Source: Martinezella lusitana (GTDB lineage: Bacteria > Pseudomonadota > Alphaproteobacteria > Rhizobiales > Rhizobiaceae). Taken from it: a stretch of DNA of 64,000 bases. Positions 18,520 through 28,044 of this stretch are shown piece after piece. The first letter of the stretch is position 1; each line of letters opens with the position of its first letter. The stretch spans positions 21,408 through 85,407 of the forward strand of contig NZ_JACHBG010000023.1 of assembly GCF_014207095.1 (NCBI RefSeq), read 5' to 3'. A model generated the notes under the pieces. It worked only from the letters and a program-made list of their open reading frames with translations. It ran no database searches and had not been told where the DNA came from. A program made the position numbers and the translations under genes.

Positions 18520-18735
18520 AGTCTAATTCCTTCAAATCTCATGGTCTTGGCACGAGGATGTTTCGCCATATGGGCTCTGTGCCTTTTGAGGACGACGTCA
18601 CCCGCTCCGGAAAGCCGCGTCTGCTGCTCACGAATGACCTGTTCTGCCAGAGAACGGCGTCGCGACAGCGAAAATTGCGTTTGGCTGGCGTTACGACGGC
18701 GTCATTGAACGCGCCGCCTGGCAGAAGGTCCGGCG

Positions 18736-19422
18736 TTAAGAGTGCTTTCCTGTTCGGGTGAAGCTCTTCTTCGAGGCGAGAACCATCAGGCCGATCTCCA
18801 GAAGCGTGAAAGGAACCGCGATGTAGTAGGCCAGTAGAACGGTTCCTAGGAGATCGAGCCTGGGAAGAAAACCGATCTGGAGACTGAAGCCCGGAAAGCA
18901 AAATATTGCAACCATGAGAGCCGCGTATGCATAAATCTCGAAGCTCCAACCCAGCCGAGTTATGAACAGTTGGCCTGCATATATGCGAATGACGTATGTC
19001 CAGCATGCGAGGGCTTGCCGCAGCAACATGGCACCGAAGACCAGAGCTTCATGGAGATCGAACCTGTAGATGATGGCGGCCTGGAGGACGAAGAAGCCAA
19101 GAGCATCCCCGAAGTGGTCGAGAAATCCCCCGAATTCGCTAGATTGCCCCGTATTCCTGGCATGAATGCCATCGCAGGAGTCCAGTAGGATCCATAGCAC
19201 CAGTAAGGCGGCGCATATAAGAAGCGAGTAAGGTTGTGTCGACAGCGCAAGAGTTGCTGCTGCAGCAAAGCCGATACAGATTGCCGCAAGCGTTAGGATG
19301 TTCGGATGAACAGATCGTGGAATATGTGCGACAAATTTCGACAATAGAGGATAGATCAGTCGATCCGTTATATCGTGGTTGGTAGCGGACGGTTTTGCAA
19401 CAGATGGCTCCTGTCGGATCAT
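18736..19422 (-). CDS. CDP-alcohol phosphatidyltransferase-family membrane enzyme
   Basis: A 228-residue protein with about six hydrophobic segments. DSCDGIHARNTGQSSEFGGF, then LDHFGD, matches the D-x2-DG-x2-AR-x8-G-x3-D-x3-D signature. The family transfers a phospho-alcohol headgroup between a CDP-activated substrate and an alcohol acceptor. Beside a CMP-AEP-making gene, the simplest reading is transfer of the AEP headgroup onto diacylglycerol. It overlaps the HAD gene by four bases (TGA/ATG). Confidence 0.85.
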   Translation of the reverse strand: MIRQEPSVAKPSATNHDITDRLIYPLLSKFVAHIPRSVHPNILTLAAICIGFAAAATLALSTQPYSLLICAALLVLWILLDSCDGIHARNTGQSSEFGGFLDHFGDALGFFVLQAAIIYRFDLHEALVFGAMLLRQALACWTYVIRIYAGQLFITRLGWSFEIYAYAALMVAIFCFPGFSLQIGFLPRLDLLGTVLLAYYIAVPFTLLEIGLMVLASKKSFTRTGKHS

Positions 19423-20144
19423 GTATTTTTTCCAATTATTTGCTGTACAGATGTCTTAGCGTGACGGAGGCCGTGATATTTAGGCGAGGTGAAAACCCTC
19501 GTTTCCCAGTTGCGCGACTTCGCGTGGCGCTTGAGTTTGGCGTCCGGATTGATCGCTACCGGATAGCCAACGATTTCAAGCATATGTCGGTCCTGCCAGT
19601 GATCGCCATATGCATGGCATTGATCAAGTGCGATACCGTTGCGCTGAGCGTAGTCTTGCACAATCTTGGCTTTCGCCTTGCCGAACGGAATTGGCCCTCG
19701 CACTTCACCTGAAAACTGATCACCGTGGGTTTCAAGAAACGTTGCATGGCATTCGTCGACTTTGAGATAGTCTCCCGCTTTCAATGCGATGAAATCGATC
19801 GTTGCAGATACGATGACTATCTTATCTCCAGCCTGCCTATGCTTCTCGATCTGAGCAAGCATCCCTGGATAGAAAGCTTTGCTGAGCTTTGCCTCGAACA
19901 GTTTCTCATAGATATCAACGCAAGGTCTGATACTCTCTCCTGAGAACAATTCCCGAAGTATCTTTCGCTTTAAATTCCCGGTACCGTTAATCAAATGCAG
20001 ATCATACCTCAGCTGCAGGCTGATGATCTTGACGAAATTCTTGAAGCTGATACCACCACGCGCGAGCTGATGATACGCAAAAACCTTCTCTCCGACGCAA
20101 TCCCAAAGAGTCTTATCAAGATCAAAGAAAGCTGCAGCAGGCAT
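19419..20144 (-). CDS. HAD-superfamily phosphatase (HAD-IB type)
   Basis: A 241-residue protein from the ATG at 20144; the longer frame to 20216 adds an unlikely tail. AFFDLDKTLW is motif I with the nucleophile Asp, IVSATIDF is motif II, K in GKAKAKIV motif III, and AYGDHWQDRHML motif IV. The helical cap follows the phosphoserine-phosphatase pattern. Cotranscribed with the CDP-alcohol enzyme, it might dephosphorylate a lipid such as phosphatidate to diacylglycerol. The substrate is inferred. Confidence 0.75.
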   Translation of the reverse strand: MPAAAFFDLDKTLWDCVGEKVFAYHQLARGGISFKNFVKIISLQLRYDLHLINGTGNLKRKILRELFSGESIRPCVDIYEKLFEAKLSKAFYPGMLAQIEKHRQAGDKIVIVSATIDFIALKAGDYLKVDECHATFLETHGDQFSGEVRGPIPFGKAKAKIVQDYAQRNGIALDQCHAYGDHWQDRHMLEIVGYPVAINPDAKLKRHAKSRNWETRVFTSPKYHGLRHAKTSVQQIIGKNT

Positions 20145-20688
20145 TGTAAGTCTTTCGGTGACGCCAATAGATGTGAGTGCACAGCCGCGCCTTGAATAGA
20201 AGCGCTGATGTGGCAATCATTACAGCAATTCACTCTTGTATTTGGTAGGTTTGTATTACGAAGATATACGAACGCGAACATGAAGCATTATCGTATCGGG
20301 TGATACCTCGCGATTGGTGCTCCGCTGCTGCGCAATAGCGTTATAGAAAATGCCTGCAGATTTGAAAGAGGAATCGCTCCCTTAAAGTCCTACCTCGGTG
20401 TCTCATATTTGGGTATATCGAGTTAGGCGCGAGGCAGAGCGGCATTTCATCACCCATCGAGGTCGCGCTAATTCAGCACGATCTGAAATGTGAGCATCAA
20501 CACTATCGCAGGAGCTTTACATCCGCGCGATTGCAGATCAAGGGTGGTGGCTGGTTGGGGCGACCTGGATCACCGATCGACAGTCTGAGATATCACACGG
20601 CTCGCGATCGCGAAGGCTCGAGAGTCCAATCGATATCATGGGGGAGGAAGAATGTGTGGCGATCGAAATGCGCCGTCGCACGGCTTAC
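20145..20688. other. Intergenic stretch upstream of the phosphonate genes
   Basis: AT-rich from 20200 to 20420, so it probably holds the promoter of the HAD-led operon. The rest carries only short unsupported frames. Confidence 0.35.
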
Positions 20689-21603
20689 TCAGTTTCCGCC
20701 ACGCAGATGCTGAAGCGCCCAGTGAAAAGACGCATCGATCGCAGCGAATTTGGATGCCTGCCAACGTCGATGATCCCCGATCAGCATTTCGGAAATCCAG
20801 AAATTGCCACCATTGCCGGGAAGCTCCCATCCGATGACACCGAGATTGCGTGCGCGCACGAAGACGCGTTGGGCATGACTGCGAGAGATGATGTAGCGCT
20901 TGGCGAGCTCCCCGATGCGCAAAGGTCCGATCGACATCTTTGGCTCCAGTAGCCGCTCTGGCGACAGTCTCGACATCACGTCGTGCAGGATATTGCTACC
21001 CGACGCTGTCCGAACAAATGCGTCCACCGCTTCGGGTGGTTCACACCAGTTCGGGTCGCCAAACAGCGACCTGGACATTCTCGGTTGTGCGTACCAAAGT
21101 AGCCGGTGATCCGCCGCAGATTGCAGATAGCGTGTCCCTTGGTCGAGCGTGTCGAGTGATTTCAAATGCTCGTCGAACCATTCGCGGATCAATCCTTCTG
21201 CAGTATCGACAATCCTCAGCGGACGAACGCGCTTGTCGCCTTCTGGCGTGGCGTCTACGAGAAGCCGGTAATTGCGCATCTCGGCCAGATGCGCGGTTGC
21301 CGTGTTCCTGCTTGCAACCTTGCTGTCGGCGATAAATGTGATCAGATTCGCGGCTGATAGGCTGGGCTTTGTCGGGTCGGTGACCGTCTCAAAATGAAAA
21401 GCTAGAATTGCTTGGGTCAGCAGCCACCTTTTCATGTCCGCCGTATAGCGCACGATCCGCGGAGCAGCATCGTGCATAGCAATTAGCTTCAACGCGGCGT
21501 TTCTGAGCGCGACAGCAAAGAGCGGATTCTCCGTGATCGCGTCGATCGTCAGGGGATGATGCGCATTGCTAACGGCGAGCATCGGGGTTGGGACGAAATT
21601 CAT
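20689..21603 (-). CDS. Hypothetical protein, possible winged-helix regulator
   Basis: A 304-residue soluble protein I do not recognise. Two stretches look like helix-turn-helix elements: SLSAANLITFIADSKVASRN around residues 85-105 and RIGELAKRYIISRSHAQRVF around 230-250. The second has a MarR/winged-helix feel and is followed by a GNGGNFWIS wing-like turn. It has its own intergenic flanks and no obvious partner. A DNA-binding regulator is the best guess. Confidence 0.5.
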   Translation of the reverse strand: MNFVPTPMLAVSNAHHPLTIDAITENPLFAVALRNAALKLIAMHDAAPRIVRYTADMKRWLLTQAILAFHFETVTDPTKPSLSAANLITFIADSKVASRNTATAHLAEMRNYRLLVDATPEGDKRVRPLRIVDTAEGLIREWFDEHLKSLDTLDQGTRYLQSAADHRLLWYAQPRMSRSLFGDPNWCEPPEAVDAFVRTASGSNILHDVMSRLSPERLLEPKMSIGPLRIGELAKRYIISRSHAQRVFVRARNLGVIGWELPGNGGNFWISEMLIGDHRRWQASKFAAIDASFHWALQHLRGGN

Positions 21604-22225
21604 GCGATATCTCCACGCGAAGGCAACCGGAGCAAGTCCTCGTGGATAGGATTGTCTGTCTCAGGCGACAACGCTTGGATACTACCCTAACCACAATTCT
21701 TTTGGTTGCCTATCTCACCGAATATCGTCGTTCCATGCGAATGTTTGCCGCTGCAAAGAATTGGTCTGCTGGTGCCAAAAAGATTGCATTTCGTGTCATC
21801 ACGTGGGCAATTTGGCGCTCGAATTTATCGATCCAATGGAAAGCATATCTTTCAGGCTGTTGGTGTCGCCTTCGGCGACTGATGCCAATCGGCATCGTAT
21901 TCGGCGAGCATGACAAAGCCTCCCACCGACACGATAGCGCGCAACCGCAAACGTCGCTGCTGGCCCGCCGAGTCTATGGTCAGATCGTCAGCCTCTTCCA
22001 TCTTCACCAAAAACATCGCATCGCCAACGATCATCGCGAAGCGCATGCTATCCCACTTCGAGGCGATGACAGCGAAGATGGCGCAAAGTCGTCATGAATG
22101 CCCATGATTTATGTGAAAAGTGCATAAATTACATGTCCAAATCTCGTTTGTCGCCGAATTCAAAATCAACGTAAGTTTGCCCCACTAGAAAACGGAAGCT
22201 CACCAACGAGCTCAGGGGATCAAAT
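21604..22225. other. Long intergenic stretch before the ABC importer genes
   Basis: No gene is supported on either strand. The last 60 bases lead into the importer operon, with AGGGGAT just upstream of the TTG at 22226. The regulator at 20689-21603 faces away across this stretch. No clear operator was found. Confidence 0.35.
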
Positions 22226-23113
22226 TTGACGAACTCAGCGCCACTGGACGTGCATGCGCTTGTGATCGTGCCGCAGCGAAAAATCGGCACGAAGATCATG
22301 GCGGCAGTCTGCATAATCCTTCTTCTTCTTCTGGCGAGAGCCTTCTGGAAGGGCGACATTGCCTGGGAATATGTCGCACAGAACCTGTTTACCAGGGCCG
22401 TCATGACGGGTGTGGGCAACACGATCATCATGACGTTCTGCGCCATGATCGTCGGTATCGTTCTGGGTGTCATTGCCGCGATCATGCGTATGTCGGTTAA
22501 TCCGGTTCTGCGCAGCATCTCGGTCGGCTATGTCTGGCTCTTTCGCGGTACGCCGGCGCTGCTCCAGCTCCTTCTGTGGTTCAATCTTGCCCTGATTTTC
22601 CCGACGATCGGTATTCCGGGACTGTGGTCGCTCCGCACCGTCGATGTCATGACGCCGTTCGTTGCGGCCCTCCTTGGCCTTGGTATCCAGCAGGGAGCCT
22701 ATACTGCCGAAGTTGTGCGTGCCGGCCTTCTGTCGATCGACAAGGGGCAGATGGAAGCAGCACAGTCGATCGGCATGACGAAGCTGCGGGCAACGCTGAA
22801 GATCGTGCTGCCGCAGGCCATGCGCGTCATCGTCCCGCCGATCGGCAATGAAACCATCGGTATGGTCAAGCTCACCTCGCTCGCGAGCGTCATCCAGTAT
22901 TCGGAAGTTCTGAAAAACGTCGAGGATATCTATTACGTCAATTCGCGCGTCATCGAACTGCTGATCGTGGCCGCCATCTGGTACATGGTCGTCGTCACCA
23001 TTCTCAGCATTGCGCAAGTCTATATCGAGCGGCACTTCTCCAAGGGCTGGGGCCGGCGCGATGCGGGCGCTCAGCGGGCCGCCAGTCAGGCTCTGGTCGG
23101 GGAGGCTTCCTGA
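22226..23113 (+). CDS. Amino-acid-type ABC transporter permease
   Basis: A 295-residue inner-membrane protein starting at TTG 22226. GTPALLQLLLWF and GAYTAEVVRAGLLSIDKGQMEAAQSIGM are the HisM/GlnP-type signatures, and the last holds the EAA loop that docks the ATPase. Only one permease gene is present, so a homodimer is likely. Its stop overlaps the next ATG (TGATG). Confidence 0.9.
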   Translation: MTNSAPLDVHALVIVPQRKIGTKIMAAVCIILLLLLARAFWKGDIAWEYVAQNLFTRAVMTGVGNTIIMTFCAMIVGIVLGVIAAIMRMSVNPVLRSISVGYVWLFRGTPALLQLLLWFNLALIFPTIGIPGLWSLRTVDVMTPFVAALLGLGIQQGAYTAEVVRAGLLSIDKGQMEAAQSIGMTKLRATLKIVLPQAMRVIVPPIGNETIGMVKLTSLASVIQYSEVLKNVEDIYYVNSRVIELLIVAAIWYMVVVTILSIAQVYIERHFSKGWGRRDAGAQRAASQALVGEAS

Positions 23114-23874
23114 TGGATACGATCATCAAGGCACACGGCTTGCAGAAATACTTCGGCACCTTTCATGTCCTCAGGGATATCGATTTCGAGATCAGGAAGG
23201 GCGAAGTCGTTTGCATTATCGGGCCTTCCGGTTCGGGCAAAAGCACTTTCCTGCGCTGCATCAACCAGCTTGAGCAAATCGATGCGGGTTATGTCACGGT
23301 CGAAGATGAGATCGCCGGCTATCGCCGCGAGGGCAATCGGCTGTTTCCGCTGCCGGATCGTGAGATCGCCCGTCAGCGTCAGTCCGTCGGCATGGTCTTC
23401 CAAAAGTTCCATCTCTTCCCGCATCGCACGGTCCTGCAGAACATCATCGAAGGCCCGGTCGGGGTGCAGAAGCGGCCGAAGCAGGAGTGCGTCGCCGAAG
23501 CGCGCGTTCTTCTGCAGCGCGTCGGTCTTGCCGACAAGGCAGGCGCCTATCCGGGCGAACTTTCCGGCGGCCAGCAGCAGCGCATCGCGATTGCCCGCGC
23601 GCTCGCCATGAAGCCCAAGGCCATGCTCTTCGACGAACCGACCTCGGCGCTCGATCCAGAGCTTGTCGGTGAAGTCCTTGGCGTCATGAAAGAACTCGCC
23701 GCCTCCGGAACGACCATGATCGTCGTCACCCACGAGATCGGCTTTTGCCGCGAGGTGGCCGACCGTGTCGTCTTCATGGACGCCGGCATGATCGTCGAGA
23801 CCGGTACGCCCAACGACATATTGGAAAACCCCAGGAATCCCAGAGTGAAGAACTTCATCTCTGCGGTGCTTTAG
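23113..23874 (+). CDS. Amino-acid-type ABC transporter ATPase
   Basis: A 253-residue ATPase. Walker A is GPSGSGKST, near residue 38, and the signature is LSGGQQQR. Walker B is MLFDEPTSALDPE, with a His switch in VTHE. It belongs to the GlnQ/HisP branch that powers uptake of polar amino acids and opines. Cotranscribed with permease and binding protein. Confidence 0.95.
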   Translation: MDTIIKAHGLQKYFGTFHVLRDIDFEIRKGEVVCIIGPSGSGKSTFLRCINQLEQIDAGYVTVEDEIAGYRREGNRLFPLPDREIARQRQSVGMVFQKFHLFPHRTVLQNIIEGPVGVQKRPKQECVAEARVLLQRVGLADKAGAYPGELSGGQQQRIAIARALAMKPKAMLFDEPTSALDPELVGEVLGVMKELAASGTTMIVVTHEIGFCREVADRVVFMDAGMIVETGTPNDILENPRNPRVKNFISAVL

Positions 23875-23915
23875 CAACAAAAGAACCTGAAGAAAGACCA
23901 TCAGAGGAGAATTTC

Positions 23916-24746
23916 ATGAAACTCATTCGTCTTGCTGTTTCGGCGGCCCTTCTTTCGCTCGCGGCCACCGCTGCTTCCGCGGATTCGAGCCTGAATCTGA
24001 TCAAGGATGGCGAACTCCGCATCATGACCAACCCGATCTATCCGCCGATGGAGTTCGTCAATCCGGACACCGGTACGATCGATGGTTTCGACGTCGACCT
24101 GGCAAATGCGATCGCCAAGAAGCTCAATCTCACGACCGTCTTTGTCACCTCGGCCTTCCAGGAGCTGCAGAGTGGCCTTCAGACCGGCCGCGCCGACATG
24201 ATCATTTCCGGCATGAGCGACAACGTGAAGCGCCAGGCCAGCATGGACTTTGTCGACTATATCACCAGCGGTCCAATTCTCTTTACCGTCAACGCCAATG
24301 CCGGGACCTACAAGCAGGCGACCGACCTTTGCGGCAAGACGGTTGCCGGGAGCCGTAGCACTTCCTTCGGTGACAACGTCAAGGCGTGGAGTGCCGAAAA
24401 TTGCGAAGGCAAGGGCAAGCCCGCCATCAAGTTTGAAGGGACGGCGGATTCGAATGCCGCCCGTCTCGGCATGAAGCAGGGCCGCTATGACGCGGTCGTG
24501 CAGGGCATTGAAACGATCGCCTACCAGATGCGCATCGAGCCCAACACCTACACGCTCGTCGGCGAGCCGCTGCTCAGCAACGACACGTTCGGCATCGGCT
24601 TCAAGAAGGACCACACCGCGCTTCGCGATGCGGTAGCCGGCGCTCTCGACGCGCTGATCAAGGACGGCACCTATGATGAGATCCTCAAGAAGTGGGGCCT
24701 CGTCCACAATGCCGTTCCGAAGGCGGTGATCAACGGCGTCAAGTAA
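23916..24746 (+). CDS. Periplasmic substrate-binding protein of the ABC importer
   Basis: A 276-residue protein from the ATG at 23916 with GAGGAG upstream. A Sec signal peptide (LIRLAVSAALLSLAATAASA) is followed by a type-3 solute-binding domain (GFDVDLANAIAKKLNL, then RADMIISGMS). This family binds amino acids and related small polar ligands. The downstream catabolic genes suggest an aminopolycarboxylate or opine-like ligand. Confidence 0.92.
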   Translation: MKLIRLAVSAALLSLAATAASADSSLNLIKDGELRIMTNPIYPPMEFVNPDTGTIDGFDVDLANAIAKKLNLTTVFVTSAFQELQSGLQTGRADMIISGMSDNVKRQASMDFVDYITSGPILFTVNANAGTYKQATDLCGKTVAGSRSTSFGDNVKAWSAENCEGKGKPAIKFEGTADSNAARLGMKQGRYDAVVQGIETIAYQMRIEPNTYTLVGEPLLSNDTFGIGFKKDHTALRDAVAGALDALIKDGTYDEILKKWGLVHNAVPKAVINGVK

Positions 24747-24754
24747 CGCCTGAG

Positions 24755-24786
24755 GAAGCGCCGCGATAACAGCGGCGCTTCTCTTT
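24755..24786 (+). terminator. Rho-independent terminator after the binding-protein gene
   Basis: A perfect 10-bp hairpin, GAAGCGCCGC/GCGGCGCTTC with a 7-base loop, is followed by TCTTT. It lies 8 bases after the stop. It may only attenuate readthrough, as the next genes share orientation and theme. Confidence 0.8.
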
Positions 24787-24864
24787 CCCATCGCAAGCAG
24801 CCATCGGCCGGGGCGTCTCAGCGCCCGCGGATGGGGGGTTGCGTCCTAAAACACCTTGAAACGC

Positions 24865-25749
24865 ATGCAGAGTCCCATGACTGCGAAGAGTGCAATCAAA
24901 TCGGCAAGACCAAGCCTGTGGCCGGCAGGCCGGCAATCGGCTGTGGCGCTCGCCTTCGATGTCGATGGTCCGACGGGCGATGCAATGCTCGACGGCTCGC
25001 TGCTCTCCAATCCCCGCTATTTCACGCAGGGCGCCTATGGCCCGTGGCGAGCGCTGCCGCGGCTTCTCGATCTTCTGGCTGCCTACGGCCTCAAGGCGAC
25101 CTTCTTCGTGCCGACCTGGGTGGTCGAACATTGGCCGTCGCAATGCGAACGCATCCTTCGCGATGCCCATGAGATCGCCTATCACGGCCACTATCACGAG
25201 GTTTTCATCGACTGCAGCCGCCAGCAGCAGCTCGATATTATGGGGCGCTCCCGCGATATCTTTCAAAGCCGCATGGGCGTGACACCGGTCGGCTTCCGGA
25301 CGCCCTCCGGCGACTGGAGTGACGAGACCGCGCAATTGCTGCACGAGTTCGGCGTCATCTATTCAAGCTCGATGCGCGGCGACGACCGACCTTACTTTCA
25401 TGCGACATCACGCGGTCGTGGCCTCGTCGAGATTCCAGGGCGCTGGGATATCGATGATTATACCGCGCTCGCCTATAGCGAGGAACCCGATTTTCCCATC
25501 GGCCTCGACCGTATCTCCGGCTACTCTGATGTTCAAAGGAACTGGTGCGCCGAATTCGAAGGCTATCACCGCGAAGGGCTCTGCTGGACGACGATCCTAC
25601 ATCCGAAAGTCTGCGCCAAGCCCGGTCGGCTTGCGATTCTCGAAGGTCTTTTCAAGGCAATCACCGCCCATGGCGACAGCGTCTGGACGACGCACTGCGC
25701 CGAAATCGCAAAGTGGTGGATCGCGCAACATCCGGAGAATGCCGCATGA
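24865..25749 (+). CDS. NodB-homology (polysaccharide deacetylase-type) hydrolase 1
   Basis: About 294 residues; starts at TTG 24856, ATG 24865 or ATG 24877 are all possible as no strong ribosome site is seen. AVALAFDVDGPTGDAM provides the metal-binding Asp, and AYHGHYHE the His pair of the carbohydrate esterase 4 fold. GFRTPSGDW is the family RxPxG-type loop. Members linked to small-molecule catabolism act as amidohydrolases (PuuE allantoinase is an example). It overlaps its paralogue by four bases. Confidence 0.8.
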   Translation: MQSPMTAKSAIKSARPSLWPAGRQSAVALAFDVDGPTGDAMLDGSLLSNPRYFTQGAYGPWRALPRLLDLLAAYGLKATFFVPTWVVEHWPSQCERILRDAHEIAYHGHYHEVFIDCSRQQQLDIMGRSRDIFQSRMGVTPVGFRTPSGDWSDETAQLLHEFGVIYSSSMRGDDRPYFHATSRGRGLVEIPGRWDIDDYTALAYSEEPDFPIGLDRISGYSDVQRNWCAEFEGYHREGLCWTTILHPKVCAKPGRLAILEGLFKAITAHGDSVWTTHCAEIAKWWIAQHPENAA

Positions 25750-26645
25750 CCAGCACGGCTTTTGAAGGCTTCTGGCCGCAGGGCAAGACATGCGCGGCAA
25801 TCGTCTCGGTGATCTTCGACGACGGGCTTGATGCAGTCGCGCAGGCGCCGGATCTGAAGGGACGCAGCAAGAGCTTTTCGGTCTGGCAATACGGCGTCAC
25901 GCGCGGCATCGAGCGCCTTTGCAACGCCTTTGCCCATGCCGGCATATCCACGAGCTGGTTCGTGCCGGGCATCGTCGCGGAGAAGCATGAACAGTTGCTG
26001 CGCGCTGTGGTGTCGCCACACCATGAAATCGAGAGCCATGGTTGGGATTTTGAGCGTTATGACGCTATCTCCGCGCCCGAAGCCGTCGATCTCTTGAAGC
26101 GCAGTCGCGAAAGACTGAGCGCGATCGCATCGAACGAGGTTTCCGGCTTCCGGTTGCCGGCCGGCAACTGGCCACGTCACTTCGATCGCCTGCTCGTCGA
26201 GGCCGGCTATTCTTGGTCGGCATCGTTGAACGGCGACGATGTACCCTACAGCCATTCCTCCTCGCTGGTGGAGGTCCCGGTCCACATCGAGCTGGAAGAT
26301 CGGCCCTATTTCCAGTTCAATTTCACCCCGGCCTTCCCGAAGGGGCAAAGTCGCATTCCGTCCTATGAGGCGGTTCTCGGCAACTGGATCGCCGAGTTCG
26401 ATGCCTACCGCAAATACGGCCTCTGTTACGTCATCCAGCTTCGCCCGGAATGGACCGGCACGCCGGGACGGATCGCACTTGTTGAAGCCCTGCTTGCCCA
26501 TATCACGAGCTTCGACGACGTGTGGCTGGCAACGGCTGCGGACGTCGCCCGCTGGCACGCCGACAAGGGCCTTGCTGCATCGGGCGACCACCCGATCAAT
26601 GTCTATGAAGACTATGTCGATGAGGAACGGTCCCGTGAGCGATAA
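25746..26645 (+). CDS. NodB-homology (polysaccharide deacetylase-type) hydrolase 2
   Basis: A 299-residue paralogue of the preceding gene from the ATG at 25746. VSVIFDDGLDA gives the Asp pair, HEIESHGWDFE the His ligand, and GFRLPAGNW the matching loop. Two adjacent, diverged copies in one operon suggest a heteromeric enzyme or two linked substrates. It overlaps the upstream stop (ATGA) and the downstream GTG start. Confidence 0.8.
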   Translation: MTSTAFEGFWPQGKTCAAIVSVIFDDGLDAVAQAPDLKGRSKSFSVWQYGVTRGIERLCNAFAHAGISTSWFVPGIVAEKHEQLLRAVVSPHHEIESHGWDFERYDAISAPEAVDLLKRSRERLSAIASNEVSGFRLPAGNWPRHFDRLLVEAGYSWSASLNGDDVPYSHSSSLVEVPVHIELEDRPYFQFNFTPAFPKGQSRIPSYEAVLGNWIAEFDAYRKYGLCYVIQLRPEWTGTPGRIALVEALLAHITSFDDVWLATAADVARWHADKGLAASGDHPINVYEDYVDEERSRER

Positions 26646-27996
26646 TCTGACCCGGGCGCTGGCGGAGCTTGTCTGCTCGACCAACTATGAAGCCTTTCCG
26701 CCCGAGACCATCCACAAGGCGAAGCTTCATATTCTCGATACGCTGGGTGCTGCGATCGCCGGTTCGGCTTCCCGCGAAACGGACGCCGTCGTCGCGATTC
26801 TCGGTATCCAGGCCGGAACTGGATCTTCCCTGATCTGGGGCCGATCGATTGCGTCGGACGCGAGAACGTCGGCTTTCGTCAACGGTGTTTCTGCCCATGC
26901 CTACGAGCTCGATGACAGCGGCGGCTGCGATCATTCCGGTGCAGTCGTCCTTCCAGCCGTGCTCGCCGCGCTTGGCGATCACAAAGGACCGGTCGGCGGC
27001 CGTGACCTGTTGCGCAGCGTCCTGCTTGGCTATGAAATCGGCCGGCGCGTGCTGGAAGCGGTTGGCGGATATGAAGAGCACAATGGTCTTGGCTGGCATT
27101 CGACGGGGACGTGCGGCGCATTCGGCGCCGCCGCCGCCGTCGGCAGCATGGTGAAGCTCGACGTGAATGCCATGGCCTCCGCTCTCGGCTCGGCATGCTC
27201 CTTTGCCGCCGGCACCTGGGCGTTCATCCACAATGGCAGCTCGACCAAGAAGCTCCATGCCGGCCGCGCCGCCGAAGGCGGCCTGATGGCTGCCTATCTC
27301 GCACGACATGGGTTCGAAGGCCCCGACAGCGTCTTCGAGGCGGAGCGCTGGGGCAGCTTTTTTGCGACCTTCGGCGCGGGCAAGGGCGATCCGCAGGCGC
27401 TTTTGCGCGATTTCGGAGATTACTGGCGCCTGAATCGATGCTCGATCAAGCCGCACGCCACTTGCCGTGGCACGCATGCCGGCATCGATGCGCTTGATCT
27501 CATGCTGCAGCAACATGGTCTCGAGCCCGCCGATATCGCAGGCATCGAGGTGGATATAAGCGGCTTCCAGTACGGCATGTGCAGTGGCAAAGTCATCGAG
27601 TCGCGCGCACAGGCCCAGATGAGCCTGCCCTACGCCCTGGCGGCTCGGCTGCGTTACGGTAAGGTGTTTCTGGCCGAACTTGAGGAGTCCGCGTGGTCGG
27701 CTGCCGAGATTGGCCCGTTGATGGAGCGCATCACGGTGCGTATCGATCCCGCCATGAAGGACGAGGATGAACCGGCGATCACCATCGTGACTGCCGCGGG
27801 CGGGCGACATCGGCTCGTCGTCGAATTCCCCCTTGGAGGACCGCAGAACCTGCTGAGCGATGAGCGATTGATCGGCAAATATGCCGCGCTCGCCGGCCTG
27901 GTGCTGCCGGGATCAAGGGTCGACGCTCTCAGCGACTACGTACTCGATCTCGAAAATCAGACCGACGCCCGCAGCCTGCTTGCGCTGCTTCAATAA
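26635..27996 (+). CDS. MmgE/PrpD-family protein, possible epimerase
   Basis: A 453-residue protein from GTG 26635, inside the end of the previous gene. LHILDTLGAAIAGSAS, NGVSAHAYELDDSG and the GRAAEGGLMAAYLARHGFEGP stretch are typical. The superfamily holds 2-methylcitrate dehydratase, cis-aconitate decarboxylase and iminodisuccinate epimerase. Beside an ArgH-like lyase the epimerase role, known from an Agrobacterium iminodisuccinate pathway, is the most attractive reading. It remains inference. Confidence 0.82.
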   Translation: MSDNLTRALAELVCSTNYEAFPPETIHKAKLHILDTLGAAIAGSASRETDAVVAILGIQAGTGSSLIWGRSIASDARTSAFVNGVSAHAYELDDSGGCDHSGAVVLPAVLAALGDHKGPVGGRDLLRSVLLGYEIGRRVLEAVGGYEEHNGLGWHSTGTCGAFGAAAAVGSMVKLDVNAMASALGSACSFAAGTWAFIHNGSSTKKLHAGRAAEGGLMAAYLARHGFEGPDSVFEAERWGSFFATFGAGKGDPQALLRDFGDYWRLNRCSIKPHATCRGTHAGIDALDLMLQQHGLEPADIAGIEVDISGFQYGMCSGKVIESRAQAQMSLPYALAARLRYGKVFLAELEESAWSAAEIGPLMERITVRIDPAMKDEDEPAITIVTAAGGRHRLVVEFPLGGPQNLLSDERLIGKYAALAGLVLPGSRVDALSDYVLDLENQTDARSLLALLQ

Positions 27997-28044
27997 AGGA
28001 TGCGCCCCGAGGAGGGCGGCATTCGTTCAAAAGGGAAGACCGCG

